From positions 1 to 64,000 of the forward strand of contig JAQGOL010000003.1 in the NCBI GenBank assembly GCA_028293625.1: a stretch of 64,000 nt of DNA, in the 5' to 3' direction. Positions within the stretch are counted from its first letter, which is position 1. Each line of letters opens with the position of its first letter. Shown piece by piece: positions 27,862-38,312 of the stretch. The notes below the pieces were generated by a model that was not told where the DNA came from, searched no databases, and worked only from the letters and a program-made list of their open reading frames with translations. Source of the DNA: Chthoniobacteraceae bacterium (GTDB lineage Bacteria > Verrucomicrobiota > Verrucomicrobiia > Chthoniobacterales > Chthoniobacteraceae). The position numbers were made by a program, and so were the translations under genes.

Positions 27862-29263
27862 TTCCTCTTCCTTCCGCGGTGCATCGCCTCTGATGAACCG
27901 CCGTCAGATGCTCCATAAAATGTGCGCCGGGTTCGGCATGCTCGGCCTCGCGGGCGTTCTCGGGCCGGGATCGCTTCTTGGGGCTTCGCATCTCCCGCAT
28001 TTTGCGCCGAAGGCGAAACGGCTTGTCTTCCTCTTCATGAACGGCGGCCCGTCTCACATCGACACATTTGATCCCAAGCCGGCCCTTGCCAAATATGCAG
28101 GGCAGCAGCCGGACGGTGAACTTTACAAAAAATCGAAAGGGACCGGCTACATGCCCTCGCCCTTTGCGTTTGCGAAACATGGCGGGAGTGGGATCGAAGT
28201 ATCCGAGACATTGCCCAATCTGGCGAAGATGATCGATGACTGCTGCATCATCCGATCGATGCACACCGACGTGCCCAATCACGAGCCGGCCCTGCTTCAG
28301 ATGCACACCGGCAATCTTCAGCCAGTGCGCCCCTCGCTCGGCTCATGGCTTTTATACGGGCTTGGCACGATCAATCAGAATCTGCCCGGATATATTGTCC
28401 TGCGGCCGAGCTCGAAGATTGTGGTAGGCCCGGCGCTCTGGAGCAACAGCTTCCTGCCGGCCGAATACCAGGCAGCCAGCGTACTTACCTCCGATATGAG
28501 CGTCGACAAGCTCCTCGCCAATATCCACAACCCGCGGCAAAACGAGGCGCAGCAACGCGAACAGCTGGATCTCTTAAATCAACTCAACCGCCATCACCTT
28601 GCTCAGCGCGATGGCGATCCCGAGCTCGAAGGCCAGATTCGCGCGATGGAGACCGCCTTTCACATGCAACGCGAGGCGATGGAAACCTTCGATATCAGCC
28701 GGGAGCCGGCCTCGGTCCGCGAAGCGTATGGCGATACTCCCTTTGCCCGATCGTGCCTCCTGGCGCGGCGGCTTCTGGAAGGCGGCGTGCGTGTCGTTTC
28801 GGTTTATTACACCAGCGCTGACAATCAGCCGTGGGATACCCACGCCGACCACAACGCGCGGCATCCAAAACTCTGCGCCGATGGCGATCGGGCAGCCGGC
28901 GCCCTGATCGCGGACCTAAAACAACGCGGATTGCTGGAAGATACCCTCGTGGTCTGGGGCGGCGAATTCGGCCGGACTCCGTATGCCGAGAGCAAGGACG
29001 AAAAGAAGGCCGGCCGTGACCATCATCACACCGGCTTTTCGATGCTCCTGGCCGGTGGCGGCGTGAGAGGCGGGACGGTTTACGGCGCCACCGATGAGTT
29101 TGGAATGAAGGCCACTGAGAACCCGGTCCATGTTCATGATCTTCACGCGACGATCCTCCACCTGTTGGGTCTGGATCACGAGAAGCTGACTTATCGATAC
29201 GCAGGCCGCGACTTCCGGCTCACGGATGTCTTCGGCAAGGTCGTCCGCGACATCATCGCCTGA
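27851..29263 (+). CDS. DUF1501 domain-containing exported protein
   Basis: Starting at ATG 27851, which overlaps the upstream stop, the protein has 470 residues. An ATG at 27893, directly before NRRQMLHKMCAGFG, is an equally good candidate. The N-terminus is a Tat-like export signal (NRRQM then a hydrophobic stretch). The DUF1501 domain belongs to the alkaline-phosphatase/sulfatase superfamily; FLFMNGGPSHIDTFDPKP and WGGEFGRTPY are its hallmarks. Function is unknown. It should act with the DUF1549/1553 cytochrome encoded upstream. Confidence 0.9.
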   Translation: MWTDSSSFRGASPLMNRRQMLHKMCAGFGMLGLAGVLGPGSLLGASHLPHFAPKAKRLVFLFMNGGPSHIDTFDPKPALAKYAGQQPDGELYKKSKGTGYMPSPFAFAKHGGSGIEVSETLPNLAKMIDDCCIIRSMHTDVPNHEPALLQMHTGNLQPVRPSLGSWLLYGLGTINQNLPGYIVLRPSSKIVVGPALWSNSFLPAEYQAASVLTSDMSVDKLLANIHNPRQNEAQQREQLDLLNQLNRHHLAQRDGDPELEGQIRAMETAFHMQREAMETFDISREPASVREAYGDTPFARSCLLARRLLEGGVRVVSVYYTSADNQPWDTHADHNARHPKLCADGDRAAGALIADLKQRGLLEDTLVVWGGEFGRTPYAESKDEKKAGRDHHHTGFSMLLAGGGVRGGTVYGATDEFGMKATENPVHVHDLHATILHLLGLDHEKLTYRYAGRDFRLTDVFGKVVRDIIA

Positions 29264-29274
29264 TCGGCCGCATT

Positions 29275-31602
29275 TCAGTCCTGCGGGGTGACGGTCACCA
29301 TTCCCGTCTGAGTCTTTCCCGCAAAGATCCCTGTCGCGAAATTGCCAGGCCCGATTACAACACCGGTGAACGCCGTGCGCGGCTCTCCGGCTGGAGTAAA
29401 CGTGCCGCTCATCAACCCGGTGGAAGGCGCGATCTTCAGAGTCATTGGAACAGTCAACGGCAACACCGTCTTGGCCACCCCGTTCACGGCAACGTTTACA
29501 TTCTGCGTGAGGGCGCTCTCGAGGAATCCTCCACTGAAAATAACCTCCGCAGTCGGGACCGTGGGATTGGGAAATACCAGCGCTTTAAGCAATCCGCCCG
29601 TGAAGGGATTTGACAGAGTAAATCCGCCAGGGAAAAGCCCCTTGGTCGAAGTCTGCGGTGGTTTGGTGAGTGTAAAAGTGCCTGAGACATCACCCACGGG
29701 AGCGCTCGCAAAAGTAAGATCAGCTACAAAACTGCCACGTGGCTTTGCATACAGCGTGGCGTTAATGCGAGCCGTGCCGTCTACTTTCAACTGGGTTCCA
29801 AATGAGACCGGCGTGTTATCAGGCAATCGGACCACGCCGCGAAGCGTTCCGGTTTTTGCAATCACAAATGAACTCCAGCCCGTGCCGGCTGGCTGATCCG
29901 GACTTGCGCCTCCGCCCAACTTGCAATTGTAGCGTCCGATCGGCGCCTGAGTTAATGGCACTTTGGAAAACGCAACTGTCGAGCCGACGATATAGGTATC
30001 AGCTCCGCTGGCGATCCTCGCGCTTAAGCTGGCCAACCCGTTTGCATCGAGCGCAAAGGTGACCGTTGCAATCAGGTCCGGCAATCCCTTGCGATGAAAC
30101 GTTTGTGTGAACAGACCTCCGATATTGGCTTTTCCGCGGAGCACAAACGTCTTGCCATTCAAAACCAGCTTTCCACTCACAGCGCGGCTGCTTGTTTGAG
30201 TCGCGCTTAAGGTTCCCACGGAAACTCCCTGGCTAAGAACATCCCCACTGAACCCGCCCGGCACGATTGGGAATTGCAAAGCCTGATACGATGGCAGACT
30301 CGCCGGATCAATCGCAAAGGCCATGATGTAGTTCGGGTAGCCGGTGGTGAGGAAATCGTTGTCGTTTGTCACCAATAAAAGATGCCTGCCATCGGGAAGA
30401 TCAGGTCCGAATGTAAACCCCTCAATATTATCCGGCATGCCTGGAAGATAACCGGCAGGGACCGGGACATTCCCGTTTGGCTGATTTCCTGTAAGCCCCT
30501 TGAGACTGATAAATGCGGAGGCTCCCTTTGTGATAGCCATCGACCTGGCCGCGGCCTCGGTCAGCCCTGCAAGCGCCTCCATGCCGCTGATATCAACGGC
30601 ATTATCAATATCAATAATATAGCCTTTTTTGTTGGAGTCCCCGCCTTCGCGTTCATCAATCAGGAATTGGTGGTTATTGATTGCCACCGCATCGCTCACC
30701 GAGGTTTTGGAGACATTCATCCCCGGAAAATCCGAGTCTTCATCAAGTAAATAGAGAAACTCCTTGGGAGTGCCCGTGGGGTTGGTGAGATCAAACAGGA
30801 TGAATCGTGTCCGGCGGGTGTTATCGCCACCATCCTGGGCCAATGGCGCCTGCATGGTAGCCAATAGCAACTTCCCGTCCGGCGTAATAGCAAGCCCTTC
30901 AATTCCTTTATTGGCAATGCGGCCCGCGTTTGGATTCCAGGCTACTTCATTGTTGCTTCTACCGCTGTAAGTAAAACTTGAAATAAGGAACTTCACCGGC
31001 ACGGGAAGCACGCCAATGCGGACTCCGTCGGGCCTGAAATGATAAACACTCGGACCGAATTCATCGGATACATACAAGCTTCCATCCAGCGGCGAGACAC
31101 GGATGCTTTCGGGATCAAACCGGCGGTTTGCATCCGGGCTGTTGCCTAATGAAAATTGATCGGAAGCGCCTACCAGGCTTGCGCCAAACTCATTCGTAAA
31201 AAGCGTGGTTCCCACATTGGTTGCTTTCACCGCGAAAGCATTCCCGGCGCCGGTCAGCGTAATATCGAAGGACTGGAATCGGGTCCAGAAACGCGTGGTC
31301 TCATCGCGATCTCCCCCATTTTTATACGATGTGCTGCTCGGGCCGCGATCGGCTAAAAGGTAATAAGTGTTGCCGTATCCGCTGTAAGCAATGCCGGAAC
31401 CTATGCCGTTCAGGACATTCTCCCGGATCCCGTTTTCAAGCGGTCCGAACAGATTCGACATGTCGCTTCCGTTTCCATCAATGACGGCGCTTCCAAGAAA
31501 CGTGACAGCTGCGGACGCTGTCATCACCGAGGTGAAAGTGACAAAGCTCGCGAACAAAGGAGCCAATGAGGGGCGGTAAAAGGGGGAAAAGATGGATTTC
31601 AT
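29275..31602 (-). CDS. Secreted esterase-like phytase-domain protein with large C-terminal repeat region
   Basis: The start at ATG 31602 gives 775 residues with a signal peptide (about 1-31). Residues about 32-420 match the esterase-like phytase domain (ADRGPSSTSYKNGG, RFDPESIRVSPLDGSLYVSDEFGPSVYHF, NKGIEGLAITPDGKLLL), a beta-propeller that may hydrolyse phosphate esters. The rest is a beta-rich region with repeated GxxxxGxxTxTP-like blocks seen in verrucomicrobial surface proteins. It may release phosphate from organic sources; no Pho-box-like site was found in front of it. Confidence 0.83.
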   Translation of the reverse strand: MKSIFSPFYRPSLAPLFASFVTFTSVMTASAAVTFLGSAVIDGNGSDMSNLFGPLENGIRENVLNGIGSGIAYSGYGNTYYLLADRGPSSTSYKNGGDRDETTRFWTRFQSFDITLTGAGNAFAVKATNVGTTLFTNEFGASLVGASDQFSLGNSPDANRRFDPESIRVSPLDGSLYVSDEFGPSVYHFRPDGVRIGVLPVPVKFLISSFTYSGRSNNEVAWNPNAGRIANKGIEGLAITPDGKLLLATMQAPLAQDGGDNTRRTRFILFDLTNPTGTPKEFLYLLDEDSDFPGMNVSKTSVSDAVAINNHQFLIDEREGGDSNKKGYIIDIDNAVDISGMEALAGLTEAAARSMAITKGASAFISLKGLTGNQPNGNVPVPAGYLPGMPDNIEGFTFGPDLPDGRHLLLVTNDNDFLTTGYPNYIMAFAIDPASLPSYQALQFPIVPGGFSGDVLSQGVSVGTLSATQTSSRAVSGKLVLNGKTFVLRGKANIGGLFTQTFHRKGLPDLIATVTFALDANGLASLSARIASGADTYIVGSTVAFSKVPLTQAPIGRYNCKLGGGASPDQPAGTGWSSFVIAKTGTLRGVVRLPDNTPVSFGTQLKVDGTARINATLYAKPRGSFVADLTFASAPVGDVSGTFTLTKPPQTSTKGLFPGGFTLSNPFTGGLLKALVFPNPTVPTAEVIFSGGFLESALTQNVNVAVNGVAKTVLPLTVPMTLKIAPSTGLMSGTFTPAGEPRTAFTGVVIGPGNFATGIFAGKTQTGMVTVTPQD

Positions 31603-31748
31603 GCAGACGATCAAACGGCAAGGCGACAAAGGGTGGCGCGTCACGAGCACGCAGGCAGATAATTTTAACACTAAAGCCGCCTGCGCGCTTCCCTTATTTT
31701 TTATTGCTCATGCGCTGAACCGCGGTTCCCATGCCGGCGGATTTCTGA

Positions 31749-33536
31749 TCAACAGGCCGCGCGTTCCTCAGCCGGTCCGCCGACTTTGCGCAAATTGCGG
31801 GCCGAATTGGCAAAGGCGACATGGGTAAATGCCTGCGGAAAATTGCCGGTCAGCCGGCGAGCCACGGGATCGTATTCCTCCGCGAAAAGTCCCAGGTCGT
31901 TGCGGACTCCGCGCAAGCGTTCAAAAAGCGCATGGGCATCTTCTATCCGCCCACTCAGATAAAGAGCATCAACCAGCCAGAACGAGCATGGCAAAAAAGC
32001 GCCTTCCCCCGCGGGAAGCCCGTCGACGGAACCGTCTGTTTTGGTCTGATAACGCAGCACAAAACCATCAACCATCAGTTCGCGCTCAATCGCATTGATG
32101 GTGCCGAGGATGCGCGGGTCGTTGGCTGGCAGAAAACCGACCAATGGGAGCAGCAACGTGCTCGCATCAAGCAGATCCGACCCAAAAGACTGGGTAAAAG
32201 CGCCGCGCTTTTCATTGAAACCACGGGCGCATATTTCGCGATGCATCTCGTCCCGCACGGTGCGCCATTTTTCCAGATCGCCTGGCAGATTAAAACCCTC
32301 CACGGCTTTTACCGCCCGATCAAGCGCCACCCAGGCCATCACTTTTGAATGGGTGAAATCGCGCCGCGGACCGCGCACCTCCCAAATTCCTTCATCGGGA
32401 TCCCTCCAATGTCCGATCACAAAATCGACCAGATGCCGTTGAAGGGCCCATGCCAGGTCGCCCGGCTCGATGCCCGCGCGCCGGGCCTGATGTAATGAAT
32501 CCATCACCTCGCCATAGACATCGAGCTGAAATTGAGACGACGCCGCGTTGCCGACCCGCACCGGTTGCGAGCCCTCGTAGCCGGCCAGGTGCGGAAGCTC
32601 AAATTCCAGGAGCCGTCTTTCGCCCGCGACGCCATACATTGTCTGCATTTGCGCGGGATCGCCGGCGATAGCGCGCAAAAGCCATTTGCACCACGCCTTC
32701 GCTTCGCCGGTATAACCCGCATTCAAAAGCGCGTAGAGGGTAAACGTGGCGTCGCGCAGCCAGCAGAACCGGTAGTCCCAGTTGCGCACGCCGCCGATTT
32801 GTTCCGGAAGCGAAGTGGTTGCCGCGGCCAGCACTCCACCGGTTGGCGCATACGTGAGCCCTTTGAGGACCAGCAACGAGCGCATCTCGTCCTGCTGCAA
32901 ATCGCCCCGGTCGACGTGTCCGTTGGCCCACGTTTCCCAGAACTTTTCCGCCTCCTGGAGCCGCTTCCCTGCGTTTCGTTTGCGCGGCGGCGATTGATGG
33001 GCGGGATACCATGTTAATACGAAGGCGACACGCTGCCCCGCTTCGATCTCGAAGCGCGCCACGGTATGGAGCCCTTCTCCGTGCGTTTCGACGTCACTTT
33101 GCAACAACAGAGCGTCCGGACCGGCGAGCGCTTCAATGCCGCCATCGCGGCGGCGCACCCACGGGATCGCCTGGCCATAATCAAACCGGACAACCAATGT
33201 CATAACCATTGCCACCCGGCCACGCACCCCTTCCACAATCCGCACCAGATCCGGCAGACAATCCCGCGGCGGCATAAAGTCAATCAACCGCACCGCGCCT
33301 TCCCCGGTCTCAAAATCGGTCTCAAGAATCAACGAATTTCCGCGGTACTGCCGCGAGCTGCGGGCCAGCTCGGTCGGCGCGATTTTCCAGAATCCGTTTT
33401 CTTCAGTGCCCAAAAGGGCGGCAAAACAGGCGGGAGAATCAAAGCGCGGCATGCATAACCAGTCGATGGAACCGTTTTTGCCGACCAATGCCGCGGTTTC
33501 CATGTCGCCAATGAAGCCGTAGTCTTCAATTTTCAT
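31749..33536 (-). CDS. Glycoside hydrolase family 15 protein (glucoamylase/trehalase type)
   Basis: The 595-residue cytoplasmic protein shows the bacterial GH15 pattern. The N-terminal beta-sandwich starts [33 protein letters not shown], and the (alpha/alpha)6 barrel contains [24 protein letters not shown]. Catalytic acids are expected in the WVALDRA and [10 protein letters not shown] regions. Members hydrolyse alpha-1,4 glucans or trehalose; the two cannot be separated from sequence by eye. It is divergently arranged with the CAX exchanger, 62 bases apart. Confidence 0.9.
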   Translation of the reverse strand: MKIEDYGFIGDMETAALVGKNGSIDWLCMPRFDSPACFAALLGTEENGFWKIAPTELARSSRQYRGNSLILETDFETGEGAVRLIDFMPPRDCLPDLVRIVEGVRGRVAMVMTLVVRFDYGQAIPWVRRRDGGIEALAGPDALLLQSDVETHGEGLHTVARFEIEAGQRVAFVLTWYPAHQSPPRKRNAGKRLQEAEKFWETWANGHVDRGDLQQDEMRSLLVLKGLTYAPTGGVLAAATTSLPEQIGGVRNWDYRFCWLRDATFTLYALLNAGYTGEAKAWCKWLLRAIAGDPAQMQTMYGVAGERRLLEFELPHLAGYEGSQPVRVGNAASSQFQLDVYGEVMDSLHQARRAGIEPGDLAWALQRHLVDFVIGHWRDPDEGIWEVRGPRRDFTHSKVMAWVALDRAVKAVEGFNLPGDLEKWRTVRDEMHREICARGFNEKRGAFTQSFGSDLLDASTLLLPLVGFLPANDPRILGTINAIERELMVDGFVLRYQTKTDGSVDGLPAGEGAFLPCSFWLVDALYLSGRIEDAHALFERLRGVRNDLGLFAEEYDPVARRLTGNFPQAFTHVAFANSARNLRKVGGPAEERAAC

Positions 33537-33598
33537 TTCTTCTCAATCGTGGCCGCACCCGGCTTTGGAATAAGCGGCCGGAGATTGCGACTCAGGGG

Positions 33599-34747
33599 TT
33601 GCTCCGTTTAAAATCCCCCGGCACGATTGTCCGGGTGGCAATTTCATTTAAACCTTCCCTTAACTGGCTGCTGATCTGTGTCCCGGCGGCCATCGTGCTC
33701 CGCTTCTGGCCCGGTCTTGGAAGCGATACGGCGCTTTTTATCTGTTCCTGCGTGGCGATCATTCCACTGGCGGGCTGGATGGGCCGCGCCACCGAGGAAC
33801 TTTCAGCACATTTTGGACAGGGTGTAAGCGGCCTCCTAAACGCCACATTTGGAAATGCCGCCGAATTGATCATCGCCCTGATGGCGTTATCCAAAGGGCT
33901 TACCGGCGTTGTTAAAGCCTCCATCACCGGCTCCATTATCGGGAACATCCTCCTCGTGCTCGGCCTCGCCTCCCTCTGCGGCGGCACAAAATATCGGGAG
34001 CAAAAATTCAATAAAACGGCCGCCCGCGCCTCCACGGTCTCCCTTTCCCTTGCCGCTATCGCGCTGGTCATTCCCACCGTGTTCCATGTCACCGCGGAAA
34101 ACGGCCCCTCGGGCTGGGATCCGGTTACCGAGCAAAAGCTCTCACTAGCCATCGCATTTGTGCTTTTGGCCACTTACGCGTGCGTGCTTGGTTTTACCCT
34201 TAAAACGCACAAACAGCTTTTTGTTGGCAATCACGACGAAGAAGACGCGGAGAAAACCGGTGAGGGATGGTCGAAATCAAAAAGCATGGTTGTGCTGGTC
34301 ATTGCGACGGCGTTTGTGGCGCTGGTCTCTGAATTTCTTGTCAGCACCGTGGAATCGGCGCGGGAAGCGCTTGGGTTCACCGAGATATTTGTTGGCGTGA
34401 TTGTCGTGGCGATCGTCGGCAACGCGGCTGAGCATTCGACCGCCGTTCTTGCGGCGCTCAAAAACAAGATGGATCTGAGCCTTGGAATCGCGGTCGGTTC
34501 CAGCCTCCAGATGGCGCTCTTTGTCGCCCCGGTCCTCGTGTTTGTCTCCTACGCGTTTGGCACCCCGATGAATCTGGAGTTCTCGCTTCCCGAAATTGTC
34601 GCCGTCTTTGTAACTGTCTATCTGGTGTTTCAAATCAGTGGCGATGGCGAAACTAACTGGCTTGAAGGGGTCCAACTTCTGTCGGTCTACTTGATTCTGG
34701 CCATCCTCTTTTTCTACCTGCCCGAAACCCATCACCCCGCAAAGTAA
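33599..34747 (+). CDS. cax: Calcium/proton exchanger (CAX family)
   Basis: The 382-residue protein has about 11 membrane helices and both alpha-repeat cation-binding motifs: [13 protein letters not shown] (about 84-96) and [14 protein letters not shown] (about 277-290). An acidic cytosolic loop ([14 protein letters not shown]) separates the halves. CAX proteins expel Ca2+ in exchange for protons. The annotated start is TTG with no well-placed ribosome site; a GTG about 36 bases downstream could be the real start. Confidence 0.9.
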   Translation: MLRLKSPGTIVRVAISFKPSLNWLLICVPAAIVLRFWPGLGSDTALFICSCVAIIPLAGWMGRATEELSAHFGQGVSGLLNATFGNAAELIIALMALSKGLTGVVKASITGSIIGNILLVLGLASLCGGTKYREQKFNKTAARASTVSLSLAAIALVIPTVFHVTAENGPSGWDPVTEQKLSLAIAFVLLATYACVLGFTLKTHKQLFVGNHDEEDAEKTGEGWSKSKSMVVLVIATAFVALVSEFLVSTVESAREALGFTEIFVGVIVVAIVGNAAEHSTAVLAALKNKMDLSLGIAVGSSLQMALFVAPVLVFVSYAFGTPMNLEFSLPEIVAVFVTVYLVFQISGDGETNWLEGVQLLSVYLILAILFFYLPETHHPAK

Positions 34748-34878
34748 GAGCTGCTTTGCCATGCGTGGCGCTGCAAACCTCGGCGGTTGCGCGCATTTTT
34801 ACCATCAACCAGAAAACAGGAGACTGCGTGCACTTAAATCGCGTTTGCTGCTTGATTGCTTAACAGAGTTGAGAGCAG

Positions 34879-35010
34879 ATGAATTTAGACCAAATGACGC
34901 AAGGATTCATGATGGCCAGCTATGTTCCGAGCTATGATGAAATCTTTCACTCCAAGGAAAACATTGATCCCATTCCACCCGATGCGGGCGGTTTAGAAAG
35001 TATCGCATAA
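34879..35010 (+). CDS. 43-residue ORF that may encode the detached N-terminus of the PAS kinase
   Basis: The ORF starts at ATG 34879 and ends with TAA 35008-35010, just before the PAS coding frame becomes recognisable in a different frame. The reading frame of the kinase is open from 34968 but contains no ATG, GTG or TTG before 35073, although PAS-type sequence (DFKRLFESAPGLYLVLD) begins at about 35031. A frameshift joining this ORF to the kinase, or an ATA start at 35007 overlapping this stop, would solve that. It may equally be an independent small protein. Confidence 0.35.
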   Translation: MNLDQMTQGFMMASYVPSYDEIFHSKENIDPIPPDAGGLESIA

Positions 35011-35072
35011 GCACTCCCTGGAGCTTCCCCGACTTCAAGAGACTCTTTGAGTCCGCGCCCGGCCTTTATCTT

Positions 35073-37754
35073 GTGCTGGATCCCGAACTGCGCATCGTGG
35101 CCGTCAGCGACGCTTACGCCCGCGCCACCATAACCTGCCGCGAGGAGATTCTGGGCAAGTCGCTTTTCGAAGTTTTTCCCGATAACCCCGCCGACATCGA
35201 CGCAACCGGCGTGCGAAATCTGCACGCTTCGCTGCAACGCGTTCTGCTCCAGCGCACCAGCGATTCGATGGCGGTGCAAAAATATGACATACGCAAGCTG
35301 GTCGAGGGTGGCTATGTTTTTGAGGAACGCTATTGGAGCCCTTCAAACTCGCCGATCCTGAATGAAGACGGATCGGTCGCCTGGATCATTCATCGTGTCG
35401 AGGACGTTACGGAATCGGTCCGTCTCAATGCCGCCGGCGTTGAGCAAAGTCAGTTAAACAATGCGCTGCACGACTCCCGTCAGGCGGTGGTCAAACTGCT
35501 CGAAGACGCCGTGGCGGCCCGGGAGGAAACCGAAAAGGCGCGGCAGGCTCTGCTTGCGGTCAACCAACGCCTGCAGGCGCTCTTGGAAGCAACACCTGTG
35601 GGAATCTCGTTTTCCGAGGATGCCACCTGCCGGTATGTCACGGGAAATCCCGCTCTCCTGGCACAGTTTGAGATGTCAGCCACAGACAATGTCTCCGCTT
35701 CCGCCCCCGATTTGGCCGCTGCGGGCCGGCAGGTGCGCTACTTTCATGGGCATCGGGAATTATCAGAGGCTGACTTGCCGCTCCAGCGAGCCGCCGCGAC
35801 AAATAAAACGATCCCTCCGATGGTTGTGGAGGTGGAACTGCCCAGCGGGCGCCGCTGGTTTGCCGAGATCTCCGGAGCGCCCGTACGCGACATGCACGGA
35901 AACGTGATCGCAGGCATTGGAATGGTGACGGACATCAGCAAGCGGATCCGGCGCGAGCAGGCGCAGCATGAGAGCGAAGAACGCTTCCGGGAAGTCATCC
36001 AGCACATCGAGGAGGTCTTTTGGATGACTGACCTTGAGAAACACCATATGATCTTCATCAGCGCGGGCTACGAGAAAATCTGGGGCCGCACGTGCGAGTC
36101 TCTGTATGCTTCTCCGCGGGCGTGGCTCGACGCCGTCCATCCCGAAGACCGAGCCCGGGTGCTTGAATGCGCGCTCATCATGCAGGCAGCCGGCAGATAT
36201 GATGAGGAGTATCGGATTATCCGTCCCGACGGCACCGTGAGATGGGTCCGGGACCGAGCCTTTCCGGTCCTCAATTCAAGCGGCGTTGTTTATCGTATGG
36301 CGGGAATTGCCGATGACATTACCGAACGCAAGCAAGCCGGCCAGGCGCTTCAGGAGCGCGAAGAGCGACTGCGGCTTGCCATCAACGCCTCCAATATGGC
36401 GACGTGGGACTGGCACATTCCCTCCGGCCGAATTGAGTGGAATGAGAAACATTACCAAATCATGGGATACGAACCCGGCGAAATCGTACCCTCGTATCAG
36501 GCATGGGCCAGCCGGGTGCATCCCGAGGATCTCCCGGGCACCGAGGAACGGCTTCGCCAGGCCGTAGAACAAGGAAGAGATTACACGGCGGCGTTTCGGA
36601 TCCTTTGGCCAGGCGGCGCGATTTATCACGTTGAAGTCAGTGGCCGAATTGATCGCGGGCCGGCAGGCGATGCGGTCCGCTGTTACGGCGTTCTGATCGA
36701 TTGCACCGAACGCGTCCAGGGCGAGCAGGAGCGCCGCGAGCTGTTGCACTCCACCGCCGAGGCGCTGGCGCTTCTGGACACCCTCCAATATCATGCCCCT
36801 ATCGGCATTGCGTTTATTGACCGCGAATATCGCTACATCCGCGTCAATGAAGAACTCGCGGCCATCAACGGCCTCCCTGTGGCCTCCCATATTGGACACA
36901 CAGCCATGGACGTGGTGCCCGAGCTTTGGCCCCGCATCGAGGCGGGCTACCGGCAGGTCATCGAACACGGGGAGCCTGTCATCGAAATTGAAATGGCCGG
37001 TGAGACCCGCGCCCGGCCGGGTGAAATGCGGCACTGGCTGGTGAGTTATTACCCGGTGCGTCTGGAAGGGGAAATTGCCGGCATCGGTCTCATTGTCATG
37101 GAGATCACCGAGCGCAAACGGCTTGAGCAGGAAGTGCTCGATATCAGCGGTCGCGAACAACGGCGCATCGGCCAGGACTTGCACGACGATATCTGCCAAT
37201 GGCTGGCCGGCATCCAACTTCTCAGCTCCGCCCTTGCAAAGGATCTCACGGAAACCTCGCCTGCAAACGCGACACGCGCCCTGAAAATCGCCGAGAACAT
37301 GGGGCACGTCCTTTCCCGCGCCCGAATGCTCGCACGCGGCCTCACGCCCACCGTGATTGAATCCGAAGGATTGGCCGGCGCGCTGCACGAACTGGCCGCC
37401 AATGCGGAGGAAATGTTTCATATCCGCTGTTTTTTTGACGACGCGGCAATCGTCGAAGTCCGAAGCAAAACCGTTGTGCTGCATCTTTACCGGATCGCCC
37501 AGGAAGCGATCAGCAACGCGGTCCGGCACGGAATGGCCGACGAAATCTTCATTCGCCTTGAAGAACACGATGAGCATCTCCTGCTGCTCATCCGCGATAA
37601 TGGCCGGGCCATCACCCTTCCCCTGCCCCGGACCGCCGGCATGGGGCTGCGCACAATGCGCTATCGCTCCGGGATGATTGGCGCCACGCTTGACATTGGT
37701 CCAGGCCAGCTCCGCGGCACCGAGGTGGCCTGCACCTTTTCAAAAGAACGGTAA
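35073..37754 (+). CDS. Multi-PAS sensor histidine kinase (NarX/HisKA_3 type), N-terminus uncertain
   Basis: Read from GTG 35073, the protein has 893 residues, but the first PAS domain clearly begins about 14 codons earlier (see the 43-residue ORF upstream). Four to five PAS/PAC modules occupy roughly 1-690. The kinase core is of the NarL-partner type: HisKA_3 with the His in REQRRIGQDLHDDICQWLAG (about 695-715), then an HATPase ending MGLRTMRYRSGMIGATL. There is no membrane segment, so it is a cytoplasmic sensor. No LuxR-type response regulator is adjacent, so its partner is encoded elsewhere. Confidence 0.88.
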   Translation: MLDPELRIVAVSDAYARATITCREEILGKSLFEVFPDNPADIDATGVRNLHASLQRVLLQRTSDSMAVQKYDIRKLVEGGYVFEERYWSPSNSPILNEDGSVAWIIHRVEDVTESVRLNAAGVEQSQLNNALHDSRQAVVKLLEDAVAAREETEKARQALLAVNQRLQALLEATPVGISFSEDATCRYVTGNPALLAQFEMSATDNVSASAPDLAAAGRQVRYFHGHRELSEADLPLQRAAATNKTIPPMVVEVELPSGRRWFAEISGAPVRDMHGNVIAGIGMVTDISKRIRREQAQHESEERFREVIQHIEEVFWMTDLEKHHMIFISAGYEKIWGRTCESLYASPRAWLDAVHPEDRARVLECALIMQAAGRYDEEYRIIRPDGTVRWVRDRAFPVLNSSGVVYRMAGIADDITERKQAGQALQEREERLRLAINASNMATWDWHIPSGRIEWNEKHYQIMGYEPGEIVPSYQAWASRVHPEDLPGTEERLRQAVEQGRDYTAAFRILWPGGAIYHVEVSGRIDRGPAGDAVRCYGVLIDCTERVQGEQERRELLHSTAEALALLDTLQYHAPIGIAFIDREYRYIRVNEELAAINGLPVASHIGHTAMDVVPELWPRIEAGYRQVIEHGEPVIEIEMAGETRARPGEMRHWLVSYYPVRLEGEIAGIGLIVMEITERKRLEQEVLDISGREQRRIGQDLHDDICQWLAGIQLLSSALAKDLTETSPANATRALKIAENMGHVLSRARMLARGLTPTVIESEGLAGALHELAANAEEMFHIRCFFDDAAIVEVRSKTVVLHLYRIAQEAISNAVRHGMADEIFIRLEEHDEHLLLLIRDNGRAITLPLPRTAGMGLRTMRYRSGMIGATLDIGPGQLRGTEVACTFSKER

Positions 37755-37781
37755 GCCTTGGGAGGCCGCCGACCCCAGCGG

Positions 37782-37799
37782 GGTTACCCTAGGGCAACC
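37782..37799. repeat. 18-bp inverted repeat after the PAS kinase gene
   Basis: GGTTACCCTAGGGCAACC is a palindrome with one mismatched pair around a central CCCTAGGG. It lies 28 bases past the kinase stop codon and between the ends of two convergent genes, so it may help terminate transcription, although no T-run follows. Confidence 0.45.
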
Positions 37800-37827
37800 A
37801 AACCGCTGAGATGCATCCTGCTCATCG

Positions 37828-37935
37828 CTAAGCGACGACGGGCTTCACTGCTGTTTTGGCGGCCAATAGCCGTTCTGCTTTTTTGCGACGTACTTCGCGT
37901 TTCTTGACGTTGTCTTTGCCTTTATTGTGTCCCAT
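37828..37935 (-). CDS. Small, highly basic 35-residue protein
   Basis: On the minus strand the ORF starts at ATG 37935 and ends with TAG at 37828. The product begins MGHNKGKDNVKKREVRRKKAE and ends LLAAKTAVKPVVA, with about 13 Lys/Arg in 35 residues and a single predicted helix. Its composition is unlike a random frame and recalls nucleic-acid- or ribosome-binding peptides. No strong ribosome site is visible. It is convergent with the kinase gene. No function can be assigned. Confidence 0.5.
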   Translation of the reverse strand: MGHNKGKDNVKKREVRRKKAERLLAAKTAVKPVVA

Positions 37936-38312
37936 AGGCGTGCAAGACACACCCATCCGTCCCGTGTGCCAAGCGGATTCGCACGGAGGAAATCACAAGG
38001 CGGCCGGCCAAGCGGGTCAACGGGCCGGCAGAAGGAGAGCCCGATTCAAGGGGTACCCCGGTTTTACATGGAGAGACCAGGGCGCTTTTTTCGCCGTGTA
38101 ATCGTCCGGCAATCGATAGGAAACAACGTCCGCTGCCGCGCAAACAGATAGCGTGCCCGGTTGATTTGGATCCTTGCCAATGCAAAGACCGCGCTTTGTT
38201 ACAGTCAGGTGACATTCATCTCCGGACTCAGATTTTTGTGGTCTTTTAGCATCGGCTGCGGCTTTCGTGAATTCGTTTTCAACCGACTAACTGAAACCTG
38301 TTTCCCTCCCGA
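37936..38312. other. Intergenic region upstream of phoU
   Basis: These 377 bases separate the small basic ORF from phoU. No convincing ORF was found. The right part holds the Pho-box-like element at 38195-38212, about 100 bases before the phoU start. A CAGATT-like hexamer about 20 bases after it may be a -10 element. Confidence 0.5.
38195..38212 (+). promoter_or_regulatory. Pho-box-like element upstream of the phoU-pst operon
   Basis: TTTGTTACAGTCAGGTGA contains two heptamers, TTGTTAC and AGGTGAC (the latter extending to 38213), separated by four bases. This is the spacing of a PhoB box (two CTGTCAT-like repeats 11 bp apart), with four of seven bases matching in each repeat. An 18-base copy with one difference lies at 52356-52373 upstream of a surface-protein gene. 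The position before the phosphate operon makes PhoB binding the natural reading. Confidence 0.5.
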
